A program made the position numbers and the translations under genes. From the NCBI GenBank assembly GCA_004376375.1, contig SOJX01000023.1, forward strand, positions 1-36,012: a DNA stretch of 36,012 bases. The letters run 5' to 3'. Below the pieces are notes generated by a model. That model did no database searches. It was not told the origin of the DNA and saw nothing but the letters and a program-made list of their open reading frames with translations. Below are positions 28,063 through 35,699 of this stretch, in pieces (position 1 is the first letter of the stretch; each line of letters begins with the position of its first letter). Origin of the DNA: Planctomycetota bacterium (GTDB lineage: Bacteria > Planctomycetota > E44-bin39).

Positions 28063-30843
28063 TCAATCGTAGATTATTTCAGCAAGCTTTATATTGTGTT
28101 TTCTCATTTTACTGTCTATCGTCGCACGCGGGATACCAAGCAGTCTGGCTGCCTTTGTCTTGTTTCCTTTTCCATTTTCCAGCGCGATAATAATACACCG
28201 TCTTTCGATTTCGGACAGCGTCAGGTTTTCTTCGGAAAGGAAAATGCCCGCCGGTTTGCCGCCTCTTCCTGATTCCTCGAGGAAATGCTTTGACAGGTAT
28301 TCGATGTTGAAACCGTCCCTGCCGAGAGACGCCAGGCGGTTGATCTCATTTTCCAGCTCACGCACGTTTCCGGGCCAGTCATAATCCATAAGAAGCCTGA
28401 GCAGTTCGCCGATGGAATCAGGCGGTATTTCCATGTGGGGGCTGTACTTTTTCCAGAAGAAATCCACCAGCAGGGGGATATCTTCCTTTCTCTCACGAAG
28501 AGGCGGAATCGTAATCGGGAGAACGTTCAGCCGGTAGAACAGGTCTTCCCGGAAGGTTCCCTCGGCGACGAGATCGCTGAGATTTCTGTTAGTGGCCGAA
28601 ACTATCCTGACGTCAATCCTGACAGGCGTTGCAGAGCCGATTCTTCTTATTTCACTTTCCTGCACCACGCGCAACAACTTCTGCTGCATGGCCATGCTCA
28701 TGTTGCCGATTTCATCCAGAAACAGCGTGCCGCCGTCCGCGAGTTCAAAGATGCCGGTTTTTCTCCTGTCCGCGCCCGTGAAGGCGCCTTTCTCGTGCCC
28801 GAAAAGTTCGCTCTCCATCAGCGTTTCAGGAATTGCGGCACAGTTTATCGCGATAAAGTTTTTCTTTTTCCTGAGGCCGCTGTAATGGATTGCCTTTGCA
28901 ATCAGTTCCTTGCCTGTGCCGCTTTCACCGCCGATACAGACAGGCAGGTTATTGTCGACAACTTCATCGAGCAGGCCGAAGATTTCCCGCATTTTCGGGC
29001 TTTTACCGATAATGTTTTTATAGTGGTTGCGCAACTCCAGTTCCTGCTGTTTTTTTTCAAGCTCTGACCGCGTTCGCTTCAGCTCCATGCTCTGGCGCTC
29101 GACTTTATGCTCGAGTTTTTCACTCAGGCCGCGAACCAGCTCGTACTGGCTTGCTTTGGCGATAGCGAGAGCCGCATGCTCCATTATCACCGTCATGAAG
29201 TCTTCAAGGTCGGGCGAAATGTCCATCGCGGCTATGCGGCTGTCAAGGTAGATGCATCCCTGATTGCTTTGGCCGACTCGAAGTGGAAAAACCAGCGCCG
29301 TCCTGACGTTTTCCGGCTTGCTGATGCCGACACTTTCGAATTTCCCGGAAGTGCGCGCGCTTCCCGCCAGCACGGGCTTTTTCAGCTCGAGCGCTCTCAG
29401 GATACTCTCCTGTATTACGGAGTATTCAGGGTCTTCGGTAATATCGCCGAGAAAGTTTCTGGAGACGGTTGTCTTCCATACCCCGTTTTCCAGAAAGACT
29501 ATAAACCCGCGCTCGGCGCCGCTGATCTCGAGCGCAGCGTCCAGTATGAGATTGAGGACATTCTGCATCCCCGTCTCGGAGTTCAGTGCCTTTGATATTT
29601 CGAGTGCCTTGCTCAGGTTTTCACTGCTCTTTTCCTGTTCCCCGGAAGCGGCCTCATCCGTTGCCTCCGGTTCGATGCCGATCTCCTGAAGCATTTTCTG
29701 CGCTTCTTTGAGTTTTCTCTTTACCTGGTCAATGGAAGGTCTTTTCTTCAGAATGACAACGGCTTCCCGGATATACTTAGAGGCCTTTTCCTTATCTTTC
29801 GGCATGAGCAGCCGGCCGTATTCCAGAAGCCAGAATTCAATCCCTTCCGGCTCGGCAGTGCTCGACCACGCGCGAATAGTATCAATGCTTCTTTTCAGGT
29901 AGCTTTCGGCTTCGGGGTTGCCGCGACTTGCGTAGATTACACCAATCAACCCGCATGCAGAGGAAATGTGTATCTTCTGGTTGAATTCCTCAGCGTATTC
30001 AAGGCATTTCACGGCATGTTCAACGGCTCGATCAAGTTCTTTCATGGCAAATGAATTGCGTGCAATCTCGAGATGACATTCGACAAACCTGATCCTGTCG
30101 CCAAGCTGCTCGTAAAAGGCCAGCGCTTCGGAAGTTTCATTCAGCGCTCTCTCCGGTTCGCCCTGGTTCCTGTAATGATCGCCGGTGAACAGTGCAACCT
30201 GGGCGATAAGCCGTTTATCTCCCGCCTTCTGCGACAGTTCCCGCGCTTCCTCAAGGCGTGTTATAACCTCATCGGTTCTGCCAAGTAGACTCAAGGCAAG
30301 AGCCGAGTTGCTGAGCGAAATAACCGCCCGGTCGGTCAGGCCGAGTTTCCGTGCCGCGCCTGCGCTTATATCGTAATACTCCAGCGCGAGCGTAAACCTT
30401 CCATGGAAATAGTGAATGTTTGCGGTGGTGTTGACAAGCTGAACGAAAATCTTGTCCTCTGATTCCTCCGTAAGGGCCAATCCTGTTTTACAGAATTTTT
30501 CAGCGCGGACAAAATCACCCTGCCGCGCATAGATGCCTGCCGCCGTGCTGTAGGCATAGGCCAGAACTTTATTGGGAATGTTCTCCATCTCCGTCACCGG
30601 CAGTACTTCTTTGGCCGCATCGACATAGTTGGCTTTGTCGATATAAACCTGTGCTGCAAGCAGGTGAAGCGCTGCTTCTTTTACGGCGTCCTTCTGATTT
30701 TTCAGTTCCTGCCTGACAGCTTTCAGGAGGATGTCAGGCTTTGCGATTTCCAAGCTGTCCTGAACGAAAGAGAAAACATCAGAGCCTGCCACATCCAGAG
30801 CAACTGACAACTCTGATTTTATCCTGGGAACTTTCTTTCGCAT
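28063..30843 (-). CDS. Sigma54-dependent activator with TPR and GAF sensor domains
   Basis: This protein is about 926 residues. TPR-like helical repeats fill about 30-380. A GAF domain lies at about 405-555 and a short coiled coil joins it to the AAA+ domain (611-850). That domain has Walker A GESGTGK (639-645), the sigma54-contact loop GAFTGA (686-691) and Walker B GGTLFLDE (704-711). A Fis-type HTH ends the protein (about 880-918, KTKAARLLGIPRATIDSKMRKH). It should bind enhancer DNA and remodel sigma54 polymerase, with TPR and GAF domains as sensors in place of a receiver. I favour ATG 30843, preceded by GAGGCG. ATG 30882 is the alternative. A start at 30936 is excluded because it lies in the -35 box. 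It is divergent from the lipoprotein pair. Confidence 0.92.
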   Translation of the reverse strand: MRKKVPRIKSELSVALDVAGSDVFSFVQDSLEIAKPDILLKAVRQELKNQKDAVKEAALHLLAAQVYIDKANYVDAAKEVLPVTEMENIPNKVLAYAYSTAAGIYARQGDFVRAEKFCKTGLALTEESEDKIFVQLVNTTANIHYFHGRFTLALEYYDISAGAARKLGLTDRAVISLSNSALALSLLGRTDEVITRLEEARELSQKAGDKRLIAQVALFTGDHYRNQGEPERALNETSEALAFYEQLGDRIRFVECHLEIARNSFAMKELDRAVEHAVKCLEYAEEFNQKIHISSACGLIGVIYASRGNPEAESYLKRSIDTIRAWSSTAEPEGIEFWLLEYGRLLMPKDKEKASKYIREAVVILKKRPSIDQVKRKLKEAQKMLQEIGIEPEATDEAASGEQEKSSENLSKALEISKALNSETGMQNVLNLILDAALEISGAERGFIVFLENGVWKTTVSRNFLGDITEDPEYSVIQESILRALELKKPVLAGSARTSGKFESVGISKPENVRTALVFPLRVGQSNQGCIYLDSRIAAMDISPDLEDFMTVIMEHAALAIAKASQYELVRGLSEKLEHKVERQSMELKRTRSELEKKQQELELRNHYKNIIGKSPKMREIFGLLDEVVDNNLPVCIGGESGTGKELIAKAIHYSGLRKKKNFIAINCAAIPETLMESELFGHEKGAFTGADRRKTGIFELADGGTLFLDEIGNMSMAMQQKLLRVVQESEIRRIGSATPVRIDVRIVSATNRNLSDLVAEGTFREDLFYRLNVLPITIPPLRERKEDIPLLVDFFWKKYSPHMEIPPDSIGELLRLLMDYDWPGNVRELENEINRLASLGRDGFNIEYLSKHFLEESGRGGKPAGIFLSEENLTLSEIERRCIIIALENGKGNKTKAARLLGIPRATIDSKMRKHNIKLAEIIYD

Positions 30844-30907
30844 TTTTCGCCTCAGTTTGGATTTGCGATTCAGTTGCGCCATTCCAAAATAAAAAAGCAC
30901 GTCATAT

Positions 30908-30936
30908 ATTATATTAGTAATGCTCAATACAATCAA
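30908..30936 (-). promoter_or_regulatory. Sigma70 promoter of the sigma54 activator gene
   Basis: On the minus strand TTGATT (30936-30931), a 17-bp spacer and TATAAT (30913-30908). Transcription would start near 30901. Confidence 0.7.
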
Positions 30937-31073
30937 GAATTATTTACAGAATCTGTAGATTATCTATATATTGTTGGCTTTTTTCTGAGTCGCGTCAAAC
31001 ATCAGATGAGCCATAATCCATATAACTCATTTCATATCATATAGTAGCGCCAAATATGTCATAGTCTTCCGGT

Positions 31074-31090
31074 TTGGTACAGTAATTGAT
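31074..31090 (+). promoter_or_regulatory. Possible sigma54 promoter for the lipoprotein pair
   Basis: TTGGTAC-AGTAA-TTGAT has the -24 GG and a -12 TTG element at the correct spacing of sigma54 promoters (consensus TTGGCAC-N5-TTGCA). It deviates at three consensus positions, including the C of the -12 GC. It lies 40 nt before a small ORF and next to a divergent sigma54 activator gene. Confidence 0.4.
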
Positions 31091-31129
31091 ATATATTAGA
31101 GTGAACATTGAAAAAAAGTGAGGTGAAAA

Positions 31130-31186
31130 ATGAGCAGATCGGATTCAAAATCAACCGCAACTATCTTACTGTTTCCCTGGCTCTAG
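31130..31186 (+). CDS. 18-codon small ORF, possible leader peptide
   Basis: The ATG at 31130 is preceded by GTGAGGTGAAAA, a good ribosome site, and encodes MSRSDSKSTATILLFPWL before a TAG. The stop is 30 nt before the CAP-domain lipoprotein gene. It could be a translated leader or a decayed signal peptide. No regulatory amino-acid run is obvious. Confidence 0.35.
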   Translation: MSRSDSKSTATILLFPWL

Positions 31187-31216
31187 CATAATACCGCATC
31201 ACGGGAGGAAAGCAAA

Positions 31217-31957
31217 ATGAAACGAACTGCGATTCTTATCATTCTTTTCATTACACTCGGGCTGGCAGTTTCCACATTTGGTTGCGGCGGCAGCCACAAG
31301 TCAGGCCGGAGTGGCGGCGGAGGAAGCGCTGGTGGCGGTGGAGGAAGCACTGGTGGCACTGGCGGTAATAGCGGTACCGGCGGCACTGGCGGAACGGGTG
31401 GAACTGGAGTCACCGGCAGCGGTGGTTGGGTCGTAGGCGATTACTGCAAATATCAATCCCCGAAGGATTTCCTGGCCTACCTGAATAAAAAACGCCGCGC
31501 CTATGCCGGGTTGGACGGATGGAGCTATCACACCCGTTTCAAGGGAATTCCATGGAAAGGTGAAGGCCATAATAATAGCACGTTTTCAGTCGAATTTGCA
31601 TGGGATGACGGTCTGGCTTCACGCGCACAGGCCGAGGCTGACCGCCTGGCAGGAAGCGACTCGCCCCAGGGAGTCAAAGTTCCGGGTCAGAACGGGCAGC
31701 ACAATCCCTTCTGGGATTATGGAATCAACACTGCCGACTGGATGCTCACCTGCTCGGAAGATCCTGACGACTGGGAACCGAATCCGAATAATCCCTTTTC
31801 CGGCTTGCCCTTCGCGCTCATGACTAATAACGGCTCGGCTCGCCAGGGCTTTTTCTATCACGACTTCGGCGGCGACGGCCCGGCCATCAACAAGGTCGGA
31901 TTGGGCGCGAGTTATAACGGGACTCTTACATGGTGGGTCCTCCAGTTCGGGCCATGA
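31217..31957 (+). CDS. CAP/SCP-domain lipoprotein with glycine-rich linker
   Basis: This is a 246-residue protein. The lipoprotein signal ends VSTFGC (Cys23). Residues 24-75 are a Gly/Thr/Ser linker of repeated GGTGG units that would act as a flexible tether. Residues about 85-246 match the CAP (SCP/PR-1) fold: FLAYLNKKRRAYAG (helix 1), FAWDDGLASRAQAEADRLA (helix 2), GQNGQH, and the C-terminal strands KVGLGASYNGTLTWWVLQFG. CAP proteins are secreted and occur in bacterial spore, surface and interaction functions; the usual His/Glu tetrad is only partly evident. GGGAGGAAAGC precedes the ATG. The gene is followed after 56 bases by a second glycine-linker lipoprotein and probably shares its transcript. 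Confidence 0.86.
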   Translation: MKRTAILIILFITLGLAVSTFGCGGSHKSGRSGGGGSAGGGGGSTGGTGGNSGTGGTGGTGGTGVTGSGGWVVGDYCKYQSPKDFLAYLNKKRRAYAGLDGWSYHTRFKGIPWKGEGHNNSTFSVEFAWDDGLASRAQAEADRLAGSDSPQGVKVPGQNGQHNPFWDYGINTADWMLTCSEDPDDWEPNPNNPFSGLPFALMTNNGSARQGFFYHDFGGDGPAINKVGLGASYNGTLTWWVLQFGP

Positions 31958-32013
31958 TTTCCTTCGTATCAGTTTGAATCGAGCAACCATCGGCACATTG
32001 GAGAAAGATAACC

Positions 32014-32880
32014 ATGACGGGCAAAAACCTGATTCCAGTCACAATCCTGATAATCCTGAGCCTGGTACTGTGGATGCCGGGCTGCGGCGGCAGCAGCAAA
32101 TCCAGCCGCAGTTCATCCTCGAATACAGGCGGAGGCGCTACGGGCGGCGGTACGGGTGGAGGAGGTACAGGCGGCGGCACGGGTGGAGGAGGTACAGGTA
32201 CCGGCAGCGGTAACGGAGGAGGAGTTAATCCGCCTTTCGGCGGTTTGTCAGGCGGCGCAGGCGCTGGACGCGAGACAAGCGCGACAACTCCCAGCGGCGT
32301 CGACTACAACATTGTCGTTCCCAGCTCATACAGCGGCGCCACGCCCAGTGAGTTTCTTATAGTCTACAGCGGAGTCGAAGGCGCCGACACTATGGCCTCG
32401 AACCTTAGAAGCATCGGGCCCCAATATCTCAGCGGCTTTATCTGCGCCGTTCTGGACGGACCCACATACAGAGGCGACGGCCAGGCTGGCGCGGACGTGC
32501 TCGACCACGTGCGCGAAAGATACAACATCGACAACGACCGCACGTGCCTGCTCGGAGAATCCGCCGGCACAAGCGGGGCCGCTTCGCTTGCCAACCTGAG
32601 GCAATCGTATTTTGCAGCCTACTGGGCAAATGATATTACGACCGAAATTTCGGGGTGGCGCCCCGCCAAAACGGCTGCCGAACTCGGCTTCGCACCGTGG
32701 GGAAACGTCGGACCGGGCGGGCAGATGACCCTCGCACAGGAGATCGTCGATGCGATGGCGGCCGCGGGCTACAGGCTCCCCCCGGACGCGCCTTACAGCG
32801 GCCCGGGCGCCGATTCTCACGGCGACCTGAGTCAGTTCTATGCAGCGTTGGAATTCTTTCCCGGAAAGAGCAGGCAATAA
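32014..32880 (+). CDS. Serine-esterase-like lipoprotein with glycine-rich linker
   Basis: This is a 288-residue protein. The signal ends LWMPGC (Cys24). A Ser then Gly/Thr linker (25-75) is encoded by a tandem DNA repeat. The rest is an alpha/beta-hydrolase of the PHB-depolymerase/feruloyl-esterase type: strand IVVPSSY, FLIVYSGVEG, the nucleophile elbow GESAG with Ser183, and a C-terminal His269 (DSHGDLSQFYAALEFF). The catalytic Asp is not certain. I infer a lipid-anchored extracytoplasmic esterase acting on a polymer or glycan ester. The ribosome site is GGAGAAAG. It shares signal, Cys-Gly-Gly-Ser motif and linker type with the CAP gene just upstream. Confidence 0.84.
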   Translation: MTGKNLIPVTILIILSLVLWMPGCGGSSKSSRSSSSNTGGGATGGGTGGGGTGGGTGGGGTGTGSGNGGGVNPPFGGLSGGAGAGRETSATTPSGVDYNIVVPSSYSGATPSEFLIVYSGVEGADTMASNLRSIGPQYLSGFICAVLDGPTYRGDGQAGADVLDHVRERYNIDNDRTCLLGESAGTSGAASLANLRQSYFAAYWANDITTEISGWRPAKTAAELGFAPWGNVGPGGQMTLAQEIVDAMAAAGYRLPPDAPYSGPGADSHGDLSQFYAALEFFPGKSRQ

Positions 32881-32953
32881 CTTCCCGGCCATGAATCTTC
32901 CGTAAGAAACTTCGCGCGGCATTGGCGTGGAATGCCGTGTCCCTCTATTAATT

Positions 32954-34912
32954 CTACGTGGAAATCACGGCGAGAAGCTGGTTTTTCTCGACGGCAGCGC
33001 CGGCGGCCGCAGCGATGAGTTTGACAGTACCGGTCGCGGGCGCGGCAAGGTTATTCTGCATTTTCATCGCTTCGAGGACGCAGAAGGTTTCGCCCAGTTT
33101 GACCTTGCCGCCCTTGTCAGCCGAGTAGGAAATAACCATGCCCGGCATGGGCGCGAAAAGGCCAACCTCGCCTTCGTCAAGCTCCGTTGAGGCCGGAGCG
33201 GATACGGTAGCAGGTGCGGGCGATGACGGCTGCACTTCCGCATGCGCCGACGGTTTTGCGCGCTGCCCCGCGCCGATGGAGCGGACGAACTGCTTGCCGC
33301 CGACCTCTTCCACCTCGACGTTGTAGTATTCGCCTTCGACGAACACGTTGAAGTTCCGCAGGTTCGGGCCCCTTTTCGGCGCAGCCGTTTTCGGTTTCGC
33401 CTTCACGTCGACATCTCCCTTGAGGGCGCGCGCGGAAACCTCCTCGCACTCTTTCGCCTCTTCGATTGTAATCGGTTTTACATCATCGGGCACGGGCTCG
33501 AGCCCGTACTTCCAGCGCAGAAACCGCATGCCGGTCGTCGGAAAAAGCGCGTAGATGAGAATGTCTTTTATATCGGTTGAAATATCCTTGATCGCCTCGC
33601 GTGCCGCGTCGAGTTCGGGCTCGAGCAGGTCGCCGGGGCGGACCTCGATCGGCTTGTCGCCCTTCGGATAATCCTTGAGAATGAGTTTCCTTATCTCATC
33701 GCTGATCGGCGCAGGCGGGCGGCCGTAGAGCCCGTAAACATAATCCTTGACCTGGCCCGTGACCATCTTGTACCGTCCGAAGAGAACGTTCTGCACCGCC
33801 TGTATGCCGACGATCTGGCTGGTCGGCGTAACCAGCGGCGGATAGCCCAGGTCCGCGCGTGTCCTCGGCAGCTCTTCATATACCTCATTAATCCTGTCGA
33901 GCGCGCCGGCCTCGCGCATCTGGTTCACGAGGTTCGAGAGCATGCCGCCGGGAATCTGGTGCTCCAGCACGTTCGTATCGATGACTGCCATTCGCGTCTG
34001 GTTGAGGAAGCGCCTGTATTTCGGCGTGACTTCTTCGAGCTTTCTTCCGAGCTCGACAAGCTTCTGGAGATCGAGCCCCGGGTCGCGCGGCGAGCCCTGG
34101 AGCGCGACGACAATCGGCTCCACCGCGGGCTGCGACGAGCGAAGCGCGAAAGGCGCAAGCGAGCAGTCGATAATATCGACGCCCGCCTCGACGGCCTTGA
34201 GATACGACATCGACCCCATGCCGCTCGTGTAATGGGTATGGAGCTGTATCGGCATCTTCACCGTTTCCTTGAGCGCCCTGATGAGGTCGTACGCGTCCAT
34301 CGGCGCGATAATTCCCGCCATGTCCTTCAGGCAGAGCGAGTCCGCACCCATCGATTCGAACGTCTTCGCCTTGCCGAGGAAGTATTCGAGATTGAAAATC
34401 GGCCCGCCCATGCGGCGCTCGGTAAGCGCGTAGGAAATCGTGGCCTGGATTTCCTTGCCCGTTTTCTTTATCGCCTTGAAGGCGGCCTCGTAATTGCGCT
34501 CGTCGTTCAGCGCGTCGAAAACGCGGAAGATGTCGAGCCCGGCCTCCGCCGTCTGCTGGACGAACGCGTCCACGACGTCGTCGGCGTAGTTGCGGTAACC
34601 GACGAGGTTCTGCCCGCGAAGCAGCATCTGGAGTTTCGTGTTCCTGACGACCTTGCGGATATTGGCGAGCCGCTCCCACGGGTCCTCGTTGAGGAAGCGC
34701 GTGCAGACGTCGAACGTGGCGCCGCCCCAGACCTCGAGCGAATGGAAACCGATTTTGTCGATGTCCTCGAGCAGCGGCGCCATATCTTCGAAGCGCATGC
34801 GCGTCGCGAGCGAAGACTGGTGTCCGTCGCGCAGGGTCGTGTCGCAGATCTTCAGCGGCGCGGCGGAAGTCTTTTTCGCTCCCGTTTGTTTCTTTGTTTT
34901 TTTCTTTGCCAT
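32954..34912 (-). CDS. pycB: Pyruvate carboxylase subunit B / oxaloacetate decarboxylase alpha
   Basis: This is a 652-residue biotin enzyme. The carboxyltransferase TIM barrel (about 20-290) has CDTTLRDGHQS, the metal-site Lys region LCLKDMAG and LHTHYTSG. The post-barrel PYC/OADA conserved domain follows (about 300-480). An Ala/Pro hinge precedes the biotinyl domain (about 580-652) with EAMKM, where Lys617 carries biotin. In two-subunit pyruvate carboxylases it transfers carboxyl to pyruvate to give oxaloacetate. In sodium-pump decarboxylases it does the reverse. No pycA or oadB/G gene is present, so the sense cannot be decided. The N-terminal MAKKKTKKQTGAKK is a lineage-specific basic extension. 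The promoter is TTGACA (34996-34991) with a poor -10 box; GGGAAA precedes the ATG. Confidence 0.95.
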   Translation of the reverse strand: MAKKKTKKQTGAKKTSAAPLKICDTTLRDGHQSSLATRMRFEDMAPLLEDIDKIGFHSLEVWGGATFDVCTRFLNEDPWERLANIRKVVRNTKLQMLLRGQNLVGYRNYADDVVDAFVQQTAEAGLDIFRVFDALNDERNYEAAFKAIKKTGKEIQATISYALTERRMGGPIFNLEYFLGKAKTFESMGADSLCLKDMAGIIAPMDAYDLIRALKETVKMPIQLHTHYTSGMGSMSYLKAVEAGVDIIDCSLAPFALRSSQPAVEPIVVALQGSPRDPGLDLQKLVELGRKLEEVTPKYRRFLNQTRMAVIDTNVLEHQIPGGMLSNLVNQMREAGALDRINEVYEELPRTRADLGYPPLVTPTSQIVGIQAVQNVLFGRYKMVTGQVKDYVYGLYGRPPAPISDEIRKLILKDYPKGDKPIEVRPGDLLEPELDAAREAIKDISTDIKDILIYALFPTTGMRFLRWKYGLEPVPDDVKPITIEEAKECEEVSARALKGDVDVKAKPKTAAPKRGPNLRNFNVFVEGEYYNVEVEEVGGKQFVRSIGAGQRAKPSAHAEVQPSSPAPATVSAPASTELDEGEVGLFAPMPGMVISYSADKGGKVKLGETFCVLEAMKMQNNLAAPATGTVKLIAAAAGAAVEKNQLLAVIST

Positions 34913-35011
34913 TGGTTTCCCGGTATGCCGTTTTCAACAGGGTTTTCGGTAAAACTACAGCGTATAGAAGCTACATGTACGGCGGAATTATGTCAAGATA
35001 TTTTTAGTTAA

Positions 35012-35065
35012 GTGCTGGAGTTCTGGAGTGCTGGTGTTAGCCACGCCGCTTGCGGCGCGAATCTT
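35012..35065. repeat. GGAGTGCT repeat and GC palindrome
   Basis: Three degenerate TGGAGT(T/G)C units (35012-35038) are followed by GCCGC-TT-GCGGC (about 35044-35055), related to the palindromes at 289 and 27721. Confidence 0.45.
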
Positions 35066-35124
35066 TATGCGCCCTCGCTCCTGAGTAATAGGCGGACATT
35101 CTTGTCTCCGTTCAATCGTGCGGC

Positions 35125-35559
35125 TTATCTGCAATTACGCATAGCTATACTAAAATAAATAAACAGAAATGCGACAACAAGGATTAACCATATAATTACT
35201 GCAACAAATATCCATGTAAAAAACCTTGGCCTTTTCGATTCATAGAGGGCTGCTGAACCACCACCATATAACTTTTTCATTCGTCTGGAGTATATTGCCA
35301 GGAAAATGATGGACATTATTCCCAGTACGCCGTTCACGATAATAATAGCATACGGATATTCGAACAGAAGTATGTTTGATGACAGTATACCGACACTGAT
35401 AAAAAAACCAACTGGCCGTCCGACCCCGGACCACCGCTTGAGAGTCGGGAATAGAAAGTCTATAAAATGCCCAATAGCAAAACTTACTCCAACTGAGATA
35501 ACAGCGAATAAAATGGAAGTTAATAGTATTAATTGTACAAAATACGGTGACACCGCCAT
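35125..35559 (-). CDS. Small four-helix membrane protein
   Basis: This is a 144-residue protein with four probable membrane helices: YFVQLILLTSILFAVISVGVSFAIG, GFFISVGILSSNILLF, AIIIVNGVLGIMSIIFLAIY and FFTWIFVAVIIWLILVVAFLFIYF. There is a basic loop between helices 3 and 4 (SRRMKKLYGG). The start at 35559 is supported by GAGGAAAG just upstream; the frame extends seven codons further to 35580. I recognise no family. Its place, immediately after an ankyrin-type C-terminal remnant, mirrors the ankyrin/membrane-protein pair at 26.0-27.7 kb, so it may be a degenerate or re-arranged copy of that module. The DNA is AT-rich relative to the flanking pycB gene. Confidence 0.75.
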   Translation of the reverse strand: MAVSPYFVQLILLTSILFAVISVGVSFAIGHFIDFLFPTLKRWSGVGRPVGFFISVGILSSNILLFEYPYAIIIVNGVLGIMSIIFLAIYSRRMKKLYGGGSAALYESKRPRFFTWIFVAVIIWLILVVAFLFIYFSIAMRNCR

Positions 35560-35606
35560 GCTTTCCTCAAATCCTCCCACGTCTCATCAATTTTCGATTG
35601 TCGAAT

Positions 35607-35699
35607 TCATTTCTTTTCTTCTTTGACACTGGACCCTTGACCCTTGACACTAGACTCGTTGCTCAACTCCTCCCCCATCTTAACGCCGTTTTCGTAAAG
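35607..35699 (-). pseudogene. Remnant of an ankyrin-protein C-terminus
   Basis: In the same frame as the edge gene, directly after its TAG, the minus strand reads LYENGVKMGEELSNESS...SSVKEEKK and a TGA. This aligns with the ends of the two ankyrin proteins (LLRSHGAKTGEEL...KEEKK; LLRKYGAKRNEEL). No ankyrin repeat precedes it. An ATG overlapping the TGA (ATGA) starts MNSTIEN and then a stop, the same peptide that opens the membrane protein at 26656. Confidence 0.65.
35620..35652 (-). repeat. GTCAAGG-family repeat inside the ankyrin-tail remnant
   Basis: On the minus strand degenerate units (GTGTCAAGG, GTCAAGG, GTCCAGT) lie between the GEEL and KEEKK codons, exactly where the intact ankyrin gene carries the unrelated GTACCGA repeat. 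Confidence 0.6.

Larger units (their letters stand above)
30844..31129. other. Divergent regulatory region of the activator gene
   Basis: This stretch is AT-rich and holds no clear gene. It contains the sigma70 promoter of the activator gene, the small palindrome ACAG-AAT-CTGT near 30952 and the sigma54-like site at 31074-31090. Confidence 0.5.

Noticed and set aside
30844..30936. Longer N-terminus of the sigma54 activator starting at 30936
   Set aside because: A good -35/-10 pair lies at 30936-30908, so this start codon would be upstream of transcription.
32954..34912. A complete sodium-pump decarboxylase or carboxylase operon
   Set aside because: Only the carboxyltransferase/biotin protein is present; no beta, gamma or biotin-carboxylase subunit gene lies on either side.
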